Below are positions 28,405 through 35,510 of a DNA stretch of 64,000 nucleotides, in pieces (the stretch's first letter is position 1; the number at the start of each line of letters is the position of its first letter). The DNA is from an uncultured Collinsella sp. (GTDB taxonomy: Bacteria > Actinomycetota > Coriobacteriia > Coriobacteriales > Coriobacteriaceae). Under the pieces are notes generated by a model. The model ran no database searches and was not told the origin of the DNA. It saw nothing but the letters and a program-made list of their open reading frames with translations. The translations under genes and the position numbers were made by a program. The stretch lies in contig URKM01000004.1 in NCBI GenBank assembly GCA_900548365.1, positions 22,088-86,087 on the forward strand, written 5' to 3'.

Positions 28405-28713
28405 TTACTTATTGAGCTGCTCAAGCAGCTGCTCGCGCTGGCGAACGCCGAGGCCCTGCACGCGGCGGGTGGCGGAGATACCGAGCTCATCCATGATCTT
28501 GGCAGCCTTAGCCTTGCCATAACCAGGAAGGGACTCGATGAGGGTGGAAACCTTCATACGAGACGCGATCGGATCCTCAGAGTTCAAAACGGACTCCAGG
28601 GTCACATCGCCCTTCTTAATCTGCTCGCGGAGCTCTGCACGAGCATGGCGAGCGGCAGCGGCCTTCTCCAGAGCAGCCTTGCGCTGCTCGTCGGTAAGCT
28701 GAGGAAGAGCCAT
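28405..28713 (-). CDS. mihF: Actinobacterial integration host factor (mIHF)
   Basis: A 102-residue nucleoid-associated protein restricted to Actinobacteria and unrelated to HU-type IHF. MALPQLTDEQRKAALEKAAA, RAELREQIKKGDVTLESVLN and the helix-turn-helix region LIESLPGYGKAKAAKIMDEL are diagnostic. ATG 28713 has GGAGGTTTCA upstream; four further codons to 28725 are not conserved. First gene of mihF-gmk-rpoZ-thiI and a strong taxonomic marker for the window. Confidence 0.96.
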   Translation of the reverse strand: MALPQLTDEQRKAALEKAAAARHARAELREQIKKGDVTLESVLNSEDPIASRMKVSTLIESLPGYGKAKAAKIMDELGISATRRVQGLGVRQREQLLEQLNK

Positions 28714-28792
28714 TGAAACCTCCAAATGACTTGGTTACTACTTTAGAATATTCGTCTTTACCTGCGAAAAGGCATTCCGAATATCGAACGAC

Positions 28793-28798
28793 AGTATA
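28793..28798 (-). promoter_or_regulatory. mihF: Possible -10 element for mihF
   Basis: TATACT (preceded by AAGC) on the minus strand, about 80 nt upstream of mihF in the 199-nt pyrF-mihF gap. The -35 is weak. Confidence 0.35.
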
Positions 28799-28912
28799 GC
28801 TTAGACGAACGGGTGTGCAGTTTCAAGAGAATTAGGCCATCTACTTGCCAAAACTCCGCTATTTCATAGAACGTGCGCGAAGTTTCCGCAGGATAGACGC
28901 GTGCGTAAAGAC

Positions 28913-29635
28913 CTACTCGACCCCAAGAAGCTCGGACACGATAGCCTCGAACGCGGCGACGGGATCGTTGGAGCCGGTGATGGGCCTGCCCACGACGATA
29001 TGGCTCGCTCCGTTGCGAATGGCATCGGCGGGCGTCGCGACGCGCGATTGGTCGCCGAGTTCGGCGCCGACCGGTCGAACGCCAGGGGTCACGACCAGTC
29101 CGTCCTCCCCTACGATCTGGCGCATGCGAGCCGCCTCGCGCGGGGAGCACACGACGCCGTCGACGCCGCTGGCGCGTGCCAAGCCCGCCAGGCGCTCCGC
29201 TTCGACAGCGACGTCCTCGTTGATGCCGATTTCGGCAAGAGACTGCTGGTTCATGCTGGTAAGCACCGTGATGGCAACCAGATTGGGCCGCTCCCCGCGG
29301 ACAAGCGCCGCGTCCTCGGCACCTTCGCGGCATGCGGAGAGCATCGCGGCGGAACCCAGCCCGTGCACCGACATGAGGTCGGCGCCGGCCAAGGCGGCGG
29401 AGCGTGCCGCACCGCGAACCTGATGAGGGATATCGTGGAACTTGAGGTCCAAGAACACCTTGAACCCCCGATCCTTGAACTCGCGGACGATGGAAGGCCC
29501 CTCGGCATAGAACAACGTCATGCCGACCTTGAGCCAAACGGCGTGACCCGCCAACGCATCGGCGAGCTCGAGAGCACGGTCTCGATCGCAATCGATCGCG
29601 ACGATGATTCGGTCGCGAGCCTGTCCATCTAGCAT
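28913..29635 (-). CDS. pyrF: Orotidine 5'-phosphate decarboxylase
   Basis: A 240-residue enzyme for the last step of UMP synthesis. IIVAIDCDRDRALELADALA opens the barrel and the catalytic DLKFHDIP has Asp63, Lys65 and Asp68; VTPGVRPVGAELGDQSRVAT is the phosphate loop. ATG 29635 overlaps the end of pyrD by 7 nt; the frame open to 29689 is not conserved. Last gene of pyrR-B-C-K-D-F. Confidence 0.96.
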   Translation of the reverse strand: MLDGQARDRIIVAIDCDRDRALELADALAGHAVWLKVGMTLFYAEGPSIVREFKDRGFKVFLDLKFHDIPHQVRGAARSAALAGADLMSVHGLGSAAMLSACREGAEDAALVRGERPNLVAITVLTSMNQQSLAEIGINEDVAVEAERLAGLARASGVDGVVCSPREAARMRQIVGEDGLVVTPGVRPVGAELGDQSRVATPADAIRNGASHIVVGRPITGSNDPVAAFEAIVSELLGVE

Positions 29636-30552
29636 TCGAAGGCTCCAATCAGCTCGTTTATATCGGAGACGCCCTGGGACTCCGCCCATGCCTCAAGCTC
29701 CTCGAGCACGCGCAGCGACGCGGCGGGATCGATGAAGTTCGCCATGCCGACGGCAACGCAGGTGGCGCCCGCGAGGATCATCTCCGCCGCGTCCTCGCCG
29801 GACATCACGCCGCCGACGCCGCAGATGGGAATGTCAACGGCCTTCGCGGCCTCCCACACCATTCTGACGGCGATGGGGTGGCACAAGGGGCCCGATAGCC
29901 CGCCGGTGGGCTTGGAAAGCTTGGACCTGCGCGTCTTCACATCGATGGCCATGCCGGGGATGGAGTTGATGACCGTGAGGCCGTTAGCACCCTCTGCTTC
30001 CAGAGCGCGCGCGATCTCGGGGATGCGGACCGGGGCCATCTTCACGAACAGGGGGCGATCGGTCACCTTGCGGCAGGCGCGCATGACCTCAGCGGCGCCT
30101 TCGGGGGTCGAACCGCATGCAGCTCCCCCTGCGGCGATGTTGGGACAGCTCACGTTGATCTCGAAACCGGCTGCCCAGGGGCAGAGCTCGCAAAACATTT
30201 CGAGCGCGCGGACATATTCCTCGGTGGAATGGCCCGCGACCTGACAGATGACGCTCGTGCCCGCTTCGGAGAGCTCGGAAAGCCACGGGCCCGATTCGGC
30301 CGCGAAGGCGGCGACACCCGGATTCTGCAAGCCCACGGAGTTCATCATGCCACCGGGCACCTCGGTCATACGAGGAGCGGGATTGCCGGGCCACGGCTCC
30401 GCCGCGCAGCCCTTCGTCGTGATAGCGCCCAGTCGCGAGACATCCATCAACTCGCTGAACTGCCAACCGTATCCAAACGTGCCGGAAGCGGTGTTTACGG
30501 GATTCTTCATCTTCACGCCGCCGAAATCGACGGCCATCTTCACCTTGCTCAC
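29629..30552 (-). CDS. pyrD: Dihydroorotate dehydrogenase, catalytic subunit (class 1B)
   Basis: A 307-residue FMN protein oxidising dihydroorotate to orotate, paired with PyrK to pass electrons to NAD. NPVNTASGTFGYGWQFSELM, VGLQNPGV, and INVSCPNIAAGG (active-site Cys region) match PyrDB. The GTG start at 30552 overlaps the pyrK stop (GTGA), showing tight coupling with its partner subunit. It is a cytosolic NAD-dependent type, suited to anaerobic metabolism. Confidence 0.96.
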   Translation of the reverse strand: MSKVKMAVDFGGVKMKNPVNTASGTFGYGWQFSELMDVSRLGAITTKGCAAEPWPGNPAPRMTEVPGGMMNSVGLQNPGVAAFAAESGPWLSELSEAGTSVICQVAGHSTEEYVRALEMFCELCPWAAGFEINVSCPNIAAGGAACGSTPEGAAEVMRACRKVTDRPLFVKMAPVRIPEIARALEAEGANGLTVINSIPGMAIDVKTRRSKLSKPTGGLSGPLCHPIAVRMVWEAAKAVDIPICGVGGVMSGEDAAEMILAGATCVAVGMANFIDPAASLRVLEELEAWAESQGVSDINELIGAFEC

Positions 30553-31343
30553 CAGACCACCACCTTCGTCGCATCGAAAACGGGCCCGCACATGCATGCG
30601 CCCTTCATACCGTCGGTCGTTTCGACATTGCACGTGCTGCACGCACCGAAGCCGCAGCTCATCATGCGCTCGAGAGATGCCTCGCAGACGATTCCCCCAG
30701 CGGCGGCGGCTTCTGCGACCTTCTTCATCATGACGCCGGGACCGCAGGTGGCGATATAGTCATATTCGTTGCGGGAGATAAGGTCCGCAAGCAGATCGGT
30801 GCAGAAGCCATGATGGCCGGCGGAGCCGTCATCGGTGGCCAGGGCCAGTTCGGAAACGCCTGCAGCCTTGAACTCCTCGACGCCAACCATCGAATCGGCG
30901 CTCGAAGCGCCGATGACCGCGTCATACGCGATACCCCTAGAGGCAAGGTCGCGGCCGAGGCACAGAACGGGCGGGACGCCGATGCCGCCACCGACGACGA
31001 GGGCCTTCTTGCATCCCTCGGGAACGGTCCACCCGTGACCGCCGGGACCCAGCAGGTCGCTGGAAAAACCGGGCTTCCAAGCGGACATGAGCTCGGTGCC
31101 GTCTCCAACGACGGCGTACCACATCTCGACGGTACCGTCCTGCGGACACGCCGAAGCATAGCTCAGCGGGATGCGCAGGAGGCTCATGGCATTGCCGGGA
31201 ACGCGTATATTGACGAATTGACCGGGTTTCAGCATACTCGCAAGCTTCGGAGCCTCGATGACGAGCGAAAAGACGCCTTGGGCGATCCGCTCGTTGGAGA
31301 CAACGGTGAAATCATGCATGCGAGCAGGAGAGGGCGTAGGCAT
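30549..31343 (-). CDS. pyrK: Dihydroorotate dehydrogenase electron-transfer subunit
   Basis: A 264-residue FAD/[2Fe-2S] subunit that links PyrD to NAD. N-terminal FAD-binding barrel (LKPGQFVNIRVP), NAD domain (KKALVVGGGIGVPPVLCLGR) and C-terminal cluster motif with cysteines in MMSCGFGACSTCNVETTDG and ACMCGPVF. ATG 31343 (MPTPSPARMHDF) is 5 nt after AAGGAG; an in-frame GTG lies 6 nt earlier. A strong hairpin at 31376-31410 separates it from pyrC. Confidence 0.95.
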   Translation of the reverse strand: MPTPSPARMHDFTVVSNERIAQGVFSLVIEAPKLASMLKPGQFVNIRVPGNAMSLLRIPLSYASACPQDGTVEMWYAVVGDGTELMSAWKPGFSSDLLGPGGHGWTVPEGCKKALVVGGGIGVPPVLCLGRDLASRGIAYDAVIGASSADSMVGVEEFKAAGVSELALATDDGSAGHHGFCTDLLADLISRNEYDYIATCGPGVMMKKVAEAAAAGGIVCEASLERMMSCGFGACSTCNVETTDGMKGACMCGPVFDATKVVVW

Positions 31344-31375
31344 ATGCACTCCTTACCTGACCGACTGGATATAGA

Positions 31376-31410
31376 TAAGGCCGTGCGCGCTGGTGCGAGA
31401 CACGGCCTTA
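31376..31410 (-). promoter_or_regulatory. Strong hairpin between pyrC and pyrK
   Basis: A perfect 10-bp stem taaggccgtg / cacggcctta with a 15-nt loop occupies the 91-nt gap. It has no T-run. It could be a partial terminator, an RNA-processing site or an mRNA stabiliser that sets pyrKDF against pyrRBC expression. Confidence 0.5.
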
Positions 31411-31434
31411 CGCTTCATGCTATCTTAGCAAACT

Positions 31435-32724
31435 TTACAGAACGCAACCGTCCTTGAGGGTCTGCTTGCCGCCGACGAAGACATCGGTTGCCCTGCCGAC
31501 GAGCTCGGCGCCCTTGAAGCCCGAGTTCTTTGCATGGCTGGCAAAATCGTCCTCGGAGACGGTCCAGGCGAGCTCGGGATCGAAGACGGTGATGTCGGCG
31601 ATGCTGCCCTCGGCGATCTTGACCTCGTCGAGCCCGAGGATCTTTCGGGGCTCGATGGCCATGAGCTCGACCATGCGGGCGAAGGAGATCTTACCGGTCT
31701 TGACCAGGTTGGTGATCACAAGGCCGAGCGCGGTCTCAAGCCCGGTCATGCCGAACGGGGCGAGCTCGAACTCGCGGGACTTCTCCCAATCGGAATGGGG
31801 CGCATGATCGGTTGCGATGGTATCGACCGTGCCATCGATGACGCCCGCTATCAGCGCCTCGGCGTCGGCAGCGGTGCGCAGCGGCGGATTGACCTTGAAG
31901 CAGGTGTTGTAGGTGCCGTCGATGGCGTCCTCGGTAAGGAAGAGGTGGTGCGGCGTTGCCTCGCAGGTCACGGGCAGGCCCTTGGCCTTGGCAGCGCGGA
32001 CCATCTCGAGGCCGCGGGCGGTGGAGATGTGCTGGATGTGCAGCTTGGCGCCGGTGAGCTCGGCGATCATGATATCGCGCATGATCTGGAGCTCCTCGCC
32101 CTCCGCGGGCCAACCCAAAAGGCCGAGGCGGGTGGAGACGGCGCCCTCGTTGATCTGGCCTTCGCCGACCAGGTCGTCATCCTGGCAATGGCTCATGAAG
32201 ACCTTGCCGAACATCTGGCCGTAGTCCATAGCGCGGCGCAGCATGCCGGCACCCTGGACGCCGTGGCCGTCATCGGTGAAAGCCACGCAGCCGTGCTCGA
32301 CCATGTTCCCCATCTCGGAGATGATCTCTCCCTTGAGGCCACGGGTCATGGCGCCAGAAGGATAGACGCGGCAATGACCCTTGGCGGCGGCGACGGACTT
32401 GATGTACTCGACCACGACGCCGTTATCGGTTACGGGGTTGGTGTTGGGCATCGAGCAGACACCGGTGAATCCGCCCTTGGCGGCAGCGGCGGTCTCGCTC
32501 TCGATATCGCCCTTTGCCTCGAAACCAGGTTCACGCAGGTGGACGTGCATATCAACCAGGCCGGGAACGAGATACTTACCGGAAAGGTCCAAGACCTCGG
32601 CGCCCTCGCAGGCAAGGCTCTCCCCCACCGCGGCGATCTTGTCGCCGTCGACGAGCACGTCCATCACGCCATCAAGCTCGACAGCGGGATCGACGACGTG
32701 GGCGTTCTTAAGAAGCAAGGCCAT
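31435..32724 (-). CDS. pyrC: Dihydroorotase
   Basis: A 429-residue zinc amidohydrolase closing carbamoyl-aspartate to dihydroorotate. The metal motif DMHVHLREPG has His60 and His62; later come MPNTNPVTDNG, QHISTARGLEMVRAAKAKGL and IATDHAPHSDWEK (catalytic Asp). ATG 32724 lies inside the end of pyrB (17-nt overlap); a longer open frame to 32844 is pyrB shadow. Part of the pyr operon. Confidence 0.96.
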   Translation of the reverse strand: MALLLKNAHVVDPAVELDGVMDVLVDGDKIAAVGESLACEGAEVLDLSGKYLVPGLVDMHVHLREPGFEAKGDIESETAAAAKGGFTGVCSMPNTNPVTDNGVVVEYIKSVAAAKGHCRVYPSGAMTRGLKGEIISEMGNMVEHGCVAFTDDGHGVQGAGMLRRAMDYGQMFGKVFMSHCQDDDLVGEGQINEGAVSTRLGLLGWPAEGEELQIMRDIMIAELTGAKLHIQHISTARGLEMVRAAKAKGLPVTCEATPHHLFLTEDAIDGTYNTCFKVNPPLRTAADAEALIAGVIDGTVDTIATDHAPHSDWEKSREFELAPFGMTGLETALGLVITNLVKTGKISFARMVELMAIEPRKILGLDEVKIAEGSIADITVFDPELAWTVSEDDFASHAKNSGFKGAELVGRATDVFVGGKQTLKDGCVL

Positions 32725-33652
32725 TATCGGCACCTCCAAGCAGCAGATACAGGGCAGCCATGCGCACGCAGATACCGGCGTACACCTGGTCGAGGATGAC
32801 GGAGCGCTCCGGATGATCGGGCATGTAGGAGTCGAACTCGACACCGCGGTTGATCGGGCCGGGGTGGCACACGATCGCGTCGGGCCTCATGAGGCGCTCG
32901 CGAGCCTTGGTAAGACCATAGAGCTGGTGGTACTCGCGCTCGCTCGGGAACGGGGCGCCCTCGAGGCGCTCGCGCTGGATGCGCAGCATATAGACCACGT
33001 CGAGGTCGGGCAGGACGTCGTCAAGGCTATTGGACACGTGGTCGGCGCCCAGGATGTCGGGACGGGGCGGCATGAGGGTGTTGGGGCCAACAGCCGTGAC
33101 CTCGGCACCCATGATCTTGAGCGCGGGGATGAGGGAGCCGCAGACGCGGGAGTGGCCGATATCGCCCACAACGCCTACCTTGAGGCCGTCGAAGCTGTGC
33201 TTGCGCTCCCAAATGGAATACAAGTCGAGCAGAGCCTGCGTGGGATGGCCGTGCTTGCCATCGCCGGCGTCGATAACCACGGCGGGGCTCGCCTGGGAAA
33301 CCATATACGGGGCGCCGGCGTGCTTGTCGCGCACGACGATGCAGTCGATCTTGTAGGCGTCGAGCGTCATAACGGTGTCGATGAGGCTCTCGCCCTTAAC
33401 CGTAGACGTCGAGGAGCCGCCGAAGTTCAGCGTATCCGCGGAAAGGCGCTTCTCGGCGAGCTCGAAAGAGCTGCGGGTGCGCGTGGAGGGCTCGTTGAAC
33501 ATGTTGACGATCGTCTTGCCCTTGAGGGTGGGGACCTTCTTGATGGCGCGCTCGTTGACCTCGGAGAACGCCTTGGCGGTCTGTAGGATCGTCATGAGCT
33601 CGGAATCAGAGTACTCCGAGATATCGATGAGGTGCTTATGGTTGTTGAACAC
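32708..33652 (-). CDS. pyrB: Aspartate carbamoyltransferase catalytic subunit
   Basis: A 314-residue transferase making carbamoyl-aspartate. The carbamoyl-phosphate loop STRTR is at 56-60; HGHPTQALLDLYSIWERK and the late CHPGPINRGVE are conserved. The start is GTG 33652, three nt after the pyrR stop, without a clear separate ribosome-binding site, suggesting coupling. No regulatory pyrI follows, as in other PyrR-controlled operons. Confidence 0.97.
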   Translation of the reverse strand: MFNNHKHLIDISEYSDSELMTILQTAKAFSEVNERAIKKVPTLKGKTIVNMFNEPSTRTRSSFELAEKRLSADTLNFGGSSTSTVKGESLIDTVMTLDAYKIDCIVVRDKHAGAPYMVSQASPAVVIDAGDGKHGHPTQALLDLYSIWERKHSFDGLKVGVVGDIGHSRVCGSLIPALKIMGAEVTAVGPNTLMPPRPDILGADHVSNSLDDVLPDLDVVYMLRIQRERLEGAPFPSEREYHQLYGLTKARERLMRPDAIVCHPGPINRGVEFDSYMPDHPERSVILDQVYAGICVRMAALYLLLGGADNGLAS

Positions 33653-33655
33653 TGG

Positions 33656-34252
<597 letters not shown>

Positions 34253-34255
34253 CTA

Positions 34256-34277
34256 ACCGTTGCGCACCGCCAACGGT
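34256..34277 (-). promoter_or_regulatory. pyrR: Hairpin beside the pyrR ribosome-binding site
   Basis: A 7-bp stem ACCGTTG / CAACGGT with an 8-nt loop, ending 5 nt before the AAGGAG of pyrR. Its position would suit translational control. Confidence 0.4.
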
Positions 34278-34281
34278 ACGC

Positions 34282-34320
34282 AAAAAAATAGATGCCCAAC
34301 CGTCAAGCGGTAGAGACATC
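34282..34320 (-). terminator. Attenuator-like terminator in the pyr leader
   Basis: On the minus strand a 7-bp outer stem (GATGTCT / GGGCATC), small internal loop, 4-bp inner stem and 5-nt loop is followed by TATTTTTTT, 40 nt before pyrR. A smaller hairpin (CCCGT / ACGGG, + positions 34331-34349) followed by TTTTCTT lies just upstream. The arrangement suggests transcription attenuation of the operon. The rest of the 485-nt pyrR-rpmB gap contains the rpmB promoter and no gene. Confidence 0.6.
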
Positions 34321-34664
34321 AGCAAGAAAACCCGTAGAAGATCAACGGGAAGATATATGTATCCTTGCGGTATCTCGTACGCGCTTAAAGGTCTTGTTAA
34401 GTATACACGGAATCAACGGCGATGCGGCGCGATATTCTTAAGACTTCGAGTAAGGACGGCGCCCCAACGGTGCCGCTCCAAAGCCGGAGGCCGCAAAACG
34501 GCGCGACTACCAAGATATGAGCTCCATGCGCAGCTGGAATTCATCCTTGCACACGAATAAATAGAGCGTGATAATGACAGTCCCACGAATCCGAGCTTCG
34601 CTCGAAACACAGAAAAAAACGCATGTGTAATGTGTAGATTACGCACACATCGCCCAGTCTGTGT

Positions 34665-34670
34665 TATAGT
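34665..34670 (+). promoter_or_regulatory. rpmB: Extended -10 promoter of rpmB
   Basis: TGTTATAGT, an extended -10 element, about 56 nt upstream of the rpmB start. The -35 match is weak. Confidence 0.45.
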
Positions 34671-34725
34671 CCATTGCTGTTTGTTCACGCGGCATCGAAT
34701 CTAGCCGCCCAAGGAGGGTCAAGAA

Positions 34726-34914
34726 ATGTCCAAAGTTTGCGAAATCTGCGGTAAGCACCCCGTTGCTGGTCGCTCCATCAGCCACTCTCACCGCGTCACC
34801 AACCGTACGTTCCGTCCGAACATCCAGCGCGTGTACGTTGTCGTCAACGGCACCCGTCGCAAGATGAACGTGTGCACCAGCTGCCTGAAGGCCGCTAAGG
34901 TGGCTCGCTCCTAA
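34726..34914 (+). CDS. rpmB: 50S ribosomal protein L28
   Basis: A 62-residue ribosomal protein with zinc-ribbon cysteines C5, C8, C50 and C53 (CEICGKHPVAG and CTSCLKAAKV). HSHRVTNRTFRPNIQRV is typical. The zinc-binding form (C+) is often replaced by a cysteine-free paralogue under zinc limitation in Actinobacteria. AAGGAGGGTCAAGAA precedes the ATG. Monocistronic with its own terminator. Confidence 0.98.
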   Translation: MSKVCEICGKHPVAGRSISHSHRVTNRTFRPNIQRVYVVVNGTRRKMNVCTSCLKAAKVARS

Positions 34915-34953
34915 GGGACTACCTTTCTGGACAAACGTTAGCTTGCAAGCAAG

Positions 34954-34981
34954 AAGCGCTCCGTTTACGGGGCGCTTTTTT
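34954..34981 (+). terminator. Rho-independent terminator of rpmB
   Basis: A 10-bp stem aagcgctccg / cggggcgctt (one G-U pair), loop ttta, then six T. Confidence 0.9.
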
Positions 34982-35261
34982 GTTACCTTCAATCCATCCG
35001 ACCGTCATCAAGCGACCCAAGGCAACGAGCACCCACTCGGCGCGATCATGGCGCCGGCAGGGCACCGAATACGGCGAGAACGATTCTAACGAACGACGCC
35101 ATCCATAACGGGCGTGCATCCATCGCCGCCACGTGAGACCGACGCGAGGGCAGCGTCGCCAACTCGATCAGTACGAACCGAAGAGGCAAACGGGTTCACC
35201 TTCGACAACTCATGCACTATAGAACGGTGAGTTTCAAACGCATGATGCATCAATCGAATAT

Positions 35262-35273
35262 TGAAGCGTTTCA
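35262..35273 (+). promoter_or_regulatory. Operator-like motif TGAAGCGTTTCA, upstream copy
   Basis: TGAAGCGTTTCA is near-palindromic with a central CG, the pattern of LacI/CcpA-family operators. Its reverse complement recurs at 35407-35418. Which regulator binds is unknown. Confidence 0.45.
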
Positions 35274-35406
35274 TACGCATAAATACGCTCTGTTATCGAA
35301 TTGTAAGGTTCATGGAAAGAAATACAAGGTGAACGCCCCTACTAAAGCGCTTGAGCATCTGCAGCATCTCTGACAAGCGCCGTAGAATTGAGCTGTATTT
35401 GTGATT

Positions 35407-35418
35407 TGAAACGCTTCA
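35407..35418 (+). promoter_or_regulatory. Operator-like motif TGAAACGCTTCA, promoter-proximal copy
   Basis: Exact reverse complement of the copy at 35262-35273, 145 nt away, lying about 50 nt upstream of the predicted adhE -10. Paired sites at this distance would allow DNA looping (inference). Confidence 0.45.
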
Positions 35419-35443
35419 CTAGTTAGTATTTCTCCATTCAGCG

Positions 35444-35460
35444 CTCTTTTTACAAAAGAG
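35444..35460 (+). promoter_or_regulatory. Perfect inverted repeat CTCTTTT-TAC-AAAAGAG over the adhE -35 region
   Basis: A 7-bp inverted repeat with 3-nt spacer immediately upstream of TGCTATGAT (-10 at 35466-35471). A protein bound here would block the promoter. It does not match the Rex consensus TTGTGAA-N4-TTCACAA. Confidence 0.45.
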
Positions 35461-35465
35461 ATTGC

Positions 35466-35471
35466 TATGAT
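35466..35471 (+). promoter_or_regulatory. adhE: Extended -10 promoter of adhE
   Basis: TTGCTATGAT, extended -10, 40 nt upstream of the adhE start. Ribosome-binding site AAGGAGAG follows at about 35500. Confidence 0.5.
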
Positions 35472-35510
35472 GCGAATTGTTGGGTAAGGCCACCGCTTAA
35501 GGAGAGCAGA

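Larger units (their letters stand above)
34982..35510 (+). other. 529-nt non-coding region upstream of adhE
   Basis: No open frame here has coding character. The first 230 nt show nothing recognisable. From 35220 on it is AT-rich and holds two copies of a LacI-type near-palindrome, a half copy at about 35231-35241 (gtttcaaacgc), a perfect 7-bp inverted repeat and a -10 element, all listed separately. It is probably an extended regulatory region and mRNA leader for adhE. Confidence 0.6.

Noticed and set aside
35086..35280. 64-codon frame upstream of adhE
   Set aside because: No ribosome-binding site or conserved sequence, and it overlaps the operator-like motif.
35395..35420. Rex operator at TTGTGATTTGAAACGCTTCACTA
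   Set aside because: The half sites are too far apart for the Rex consensus TTGTGAA-N4-TTCACAA; better read as the LacI-type near-palindrome.
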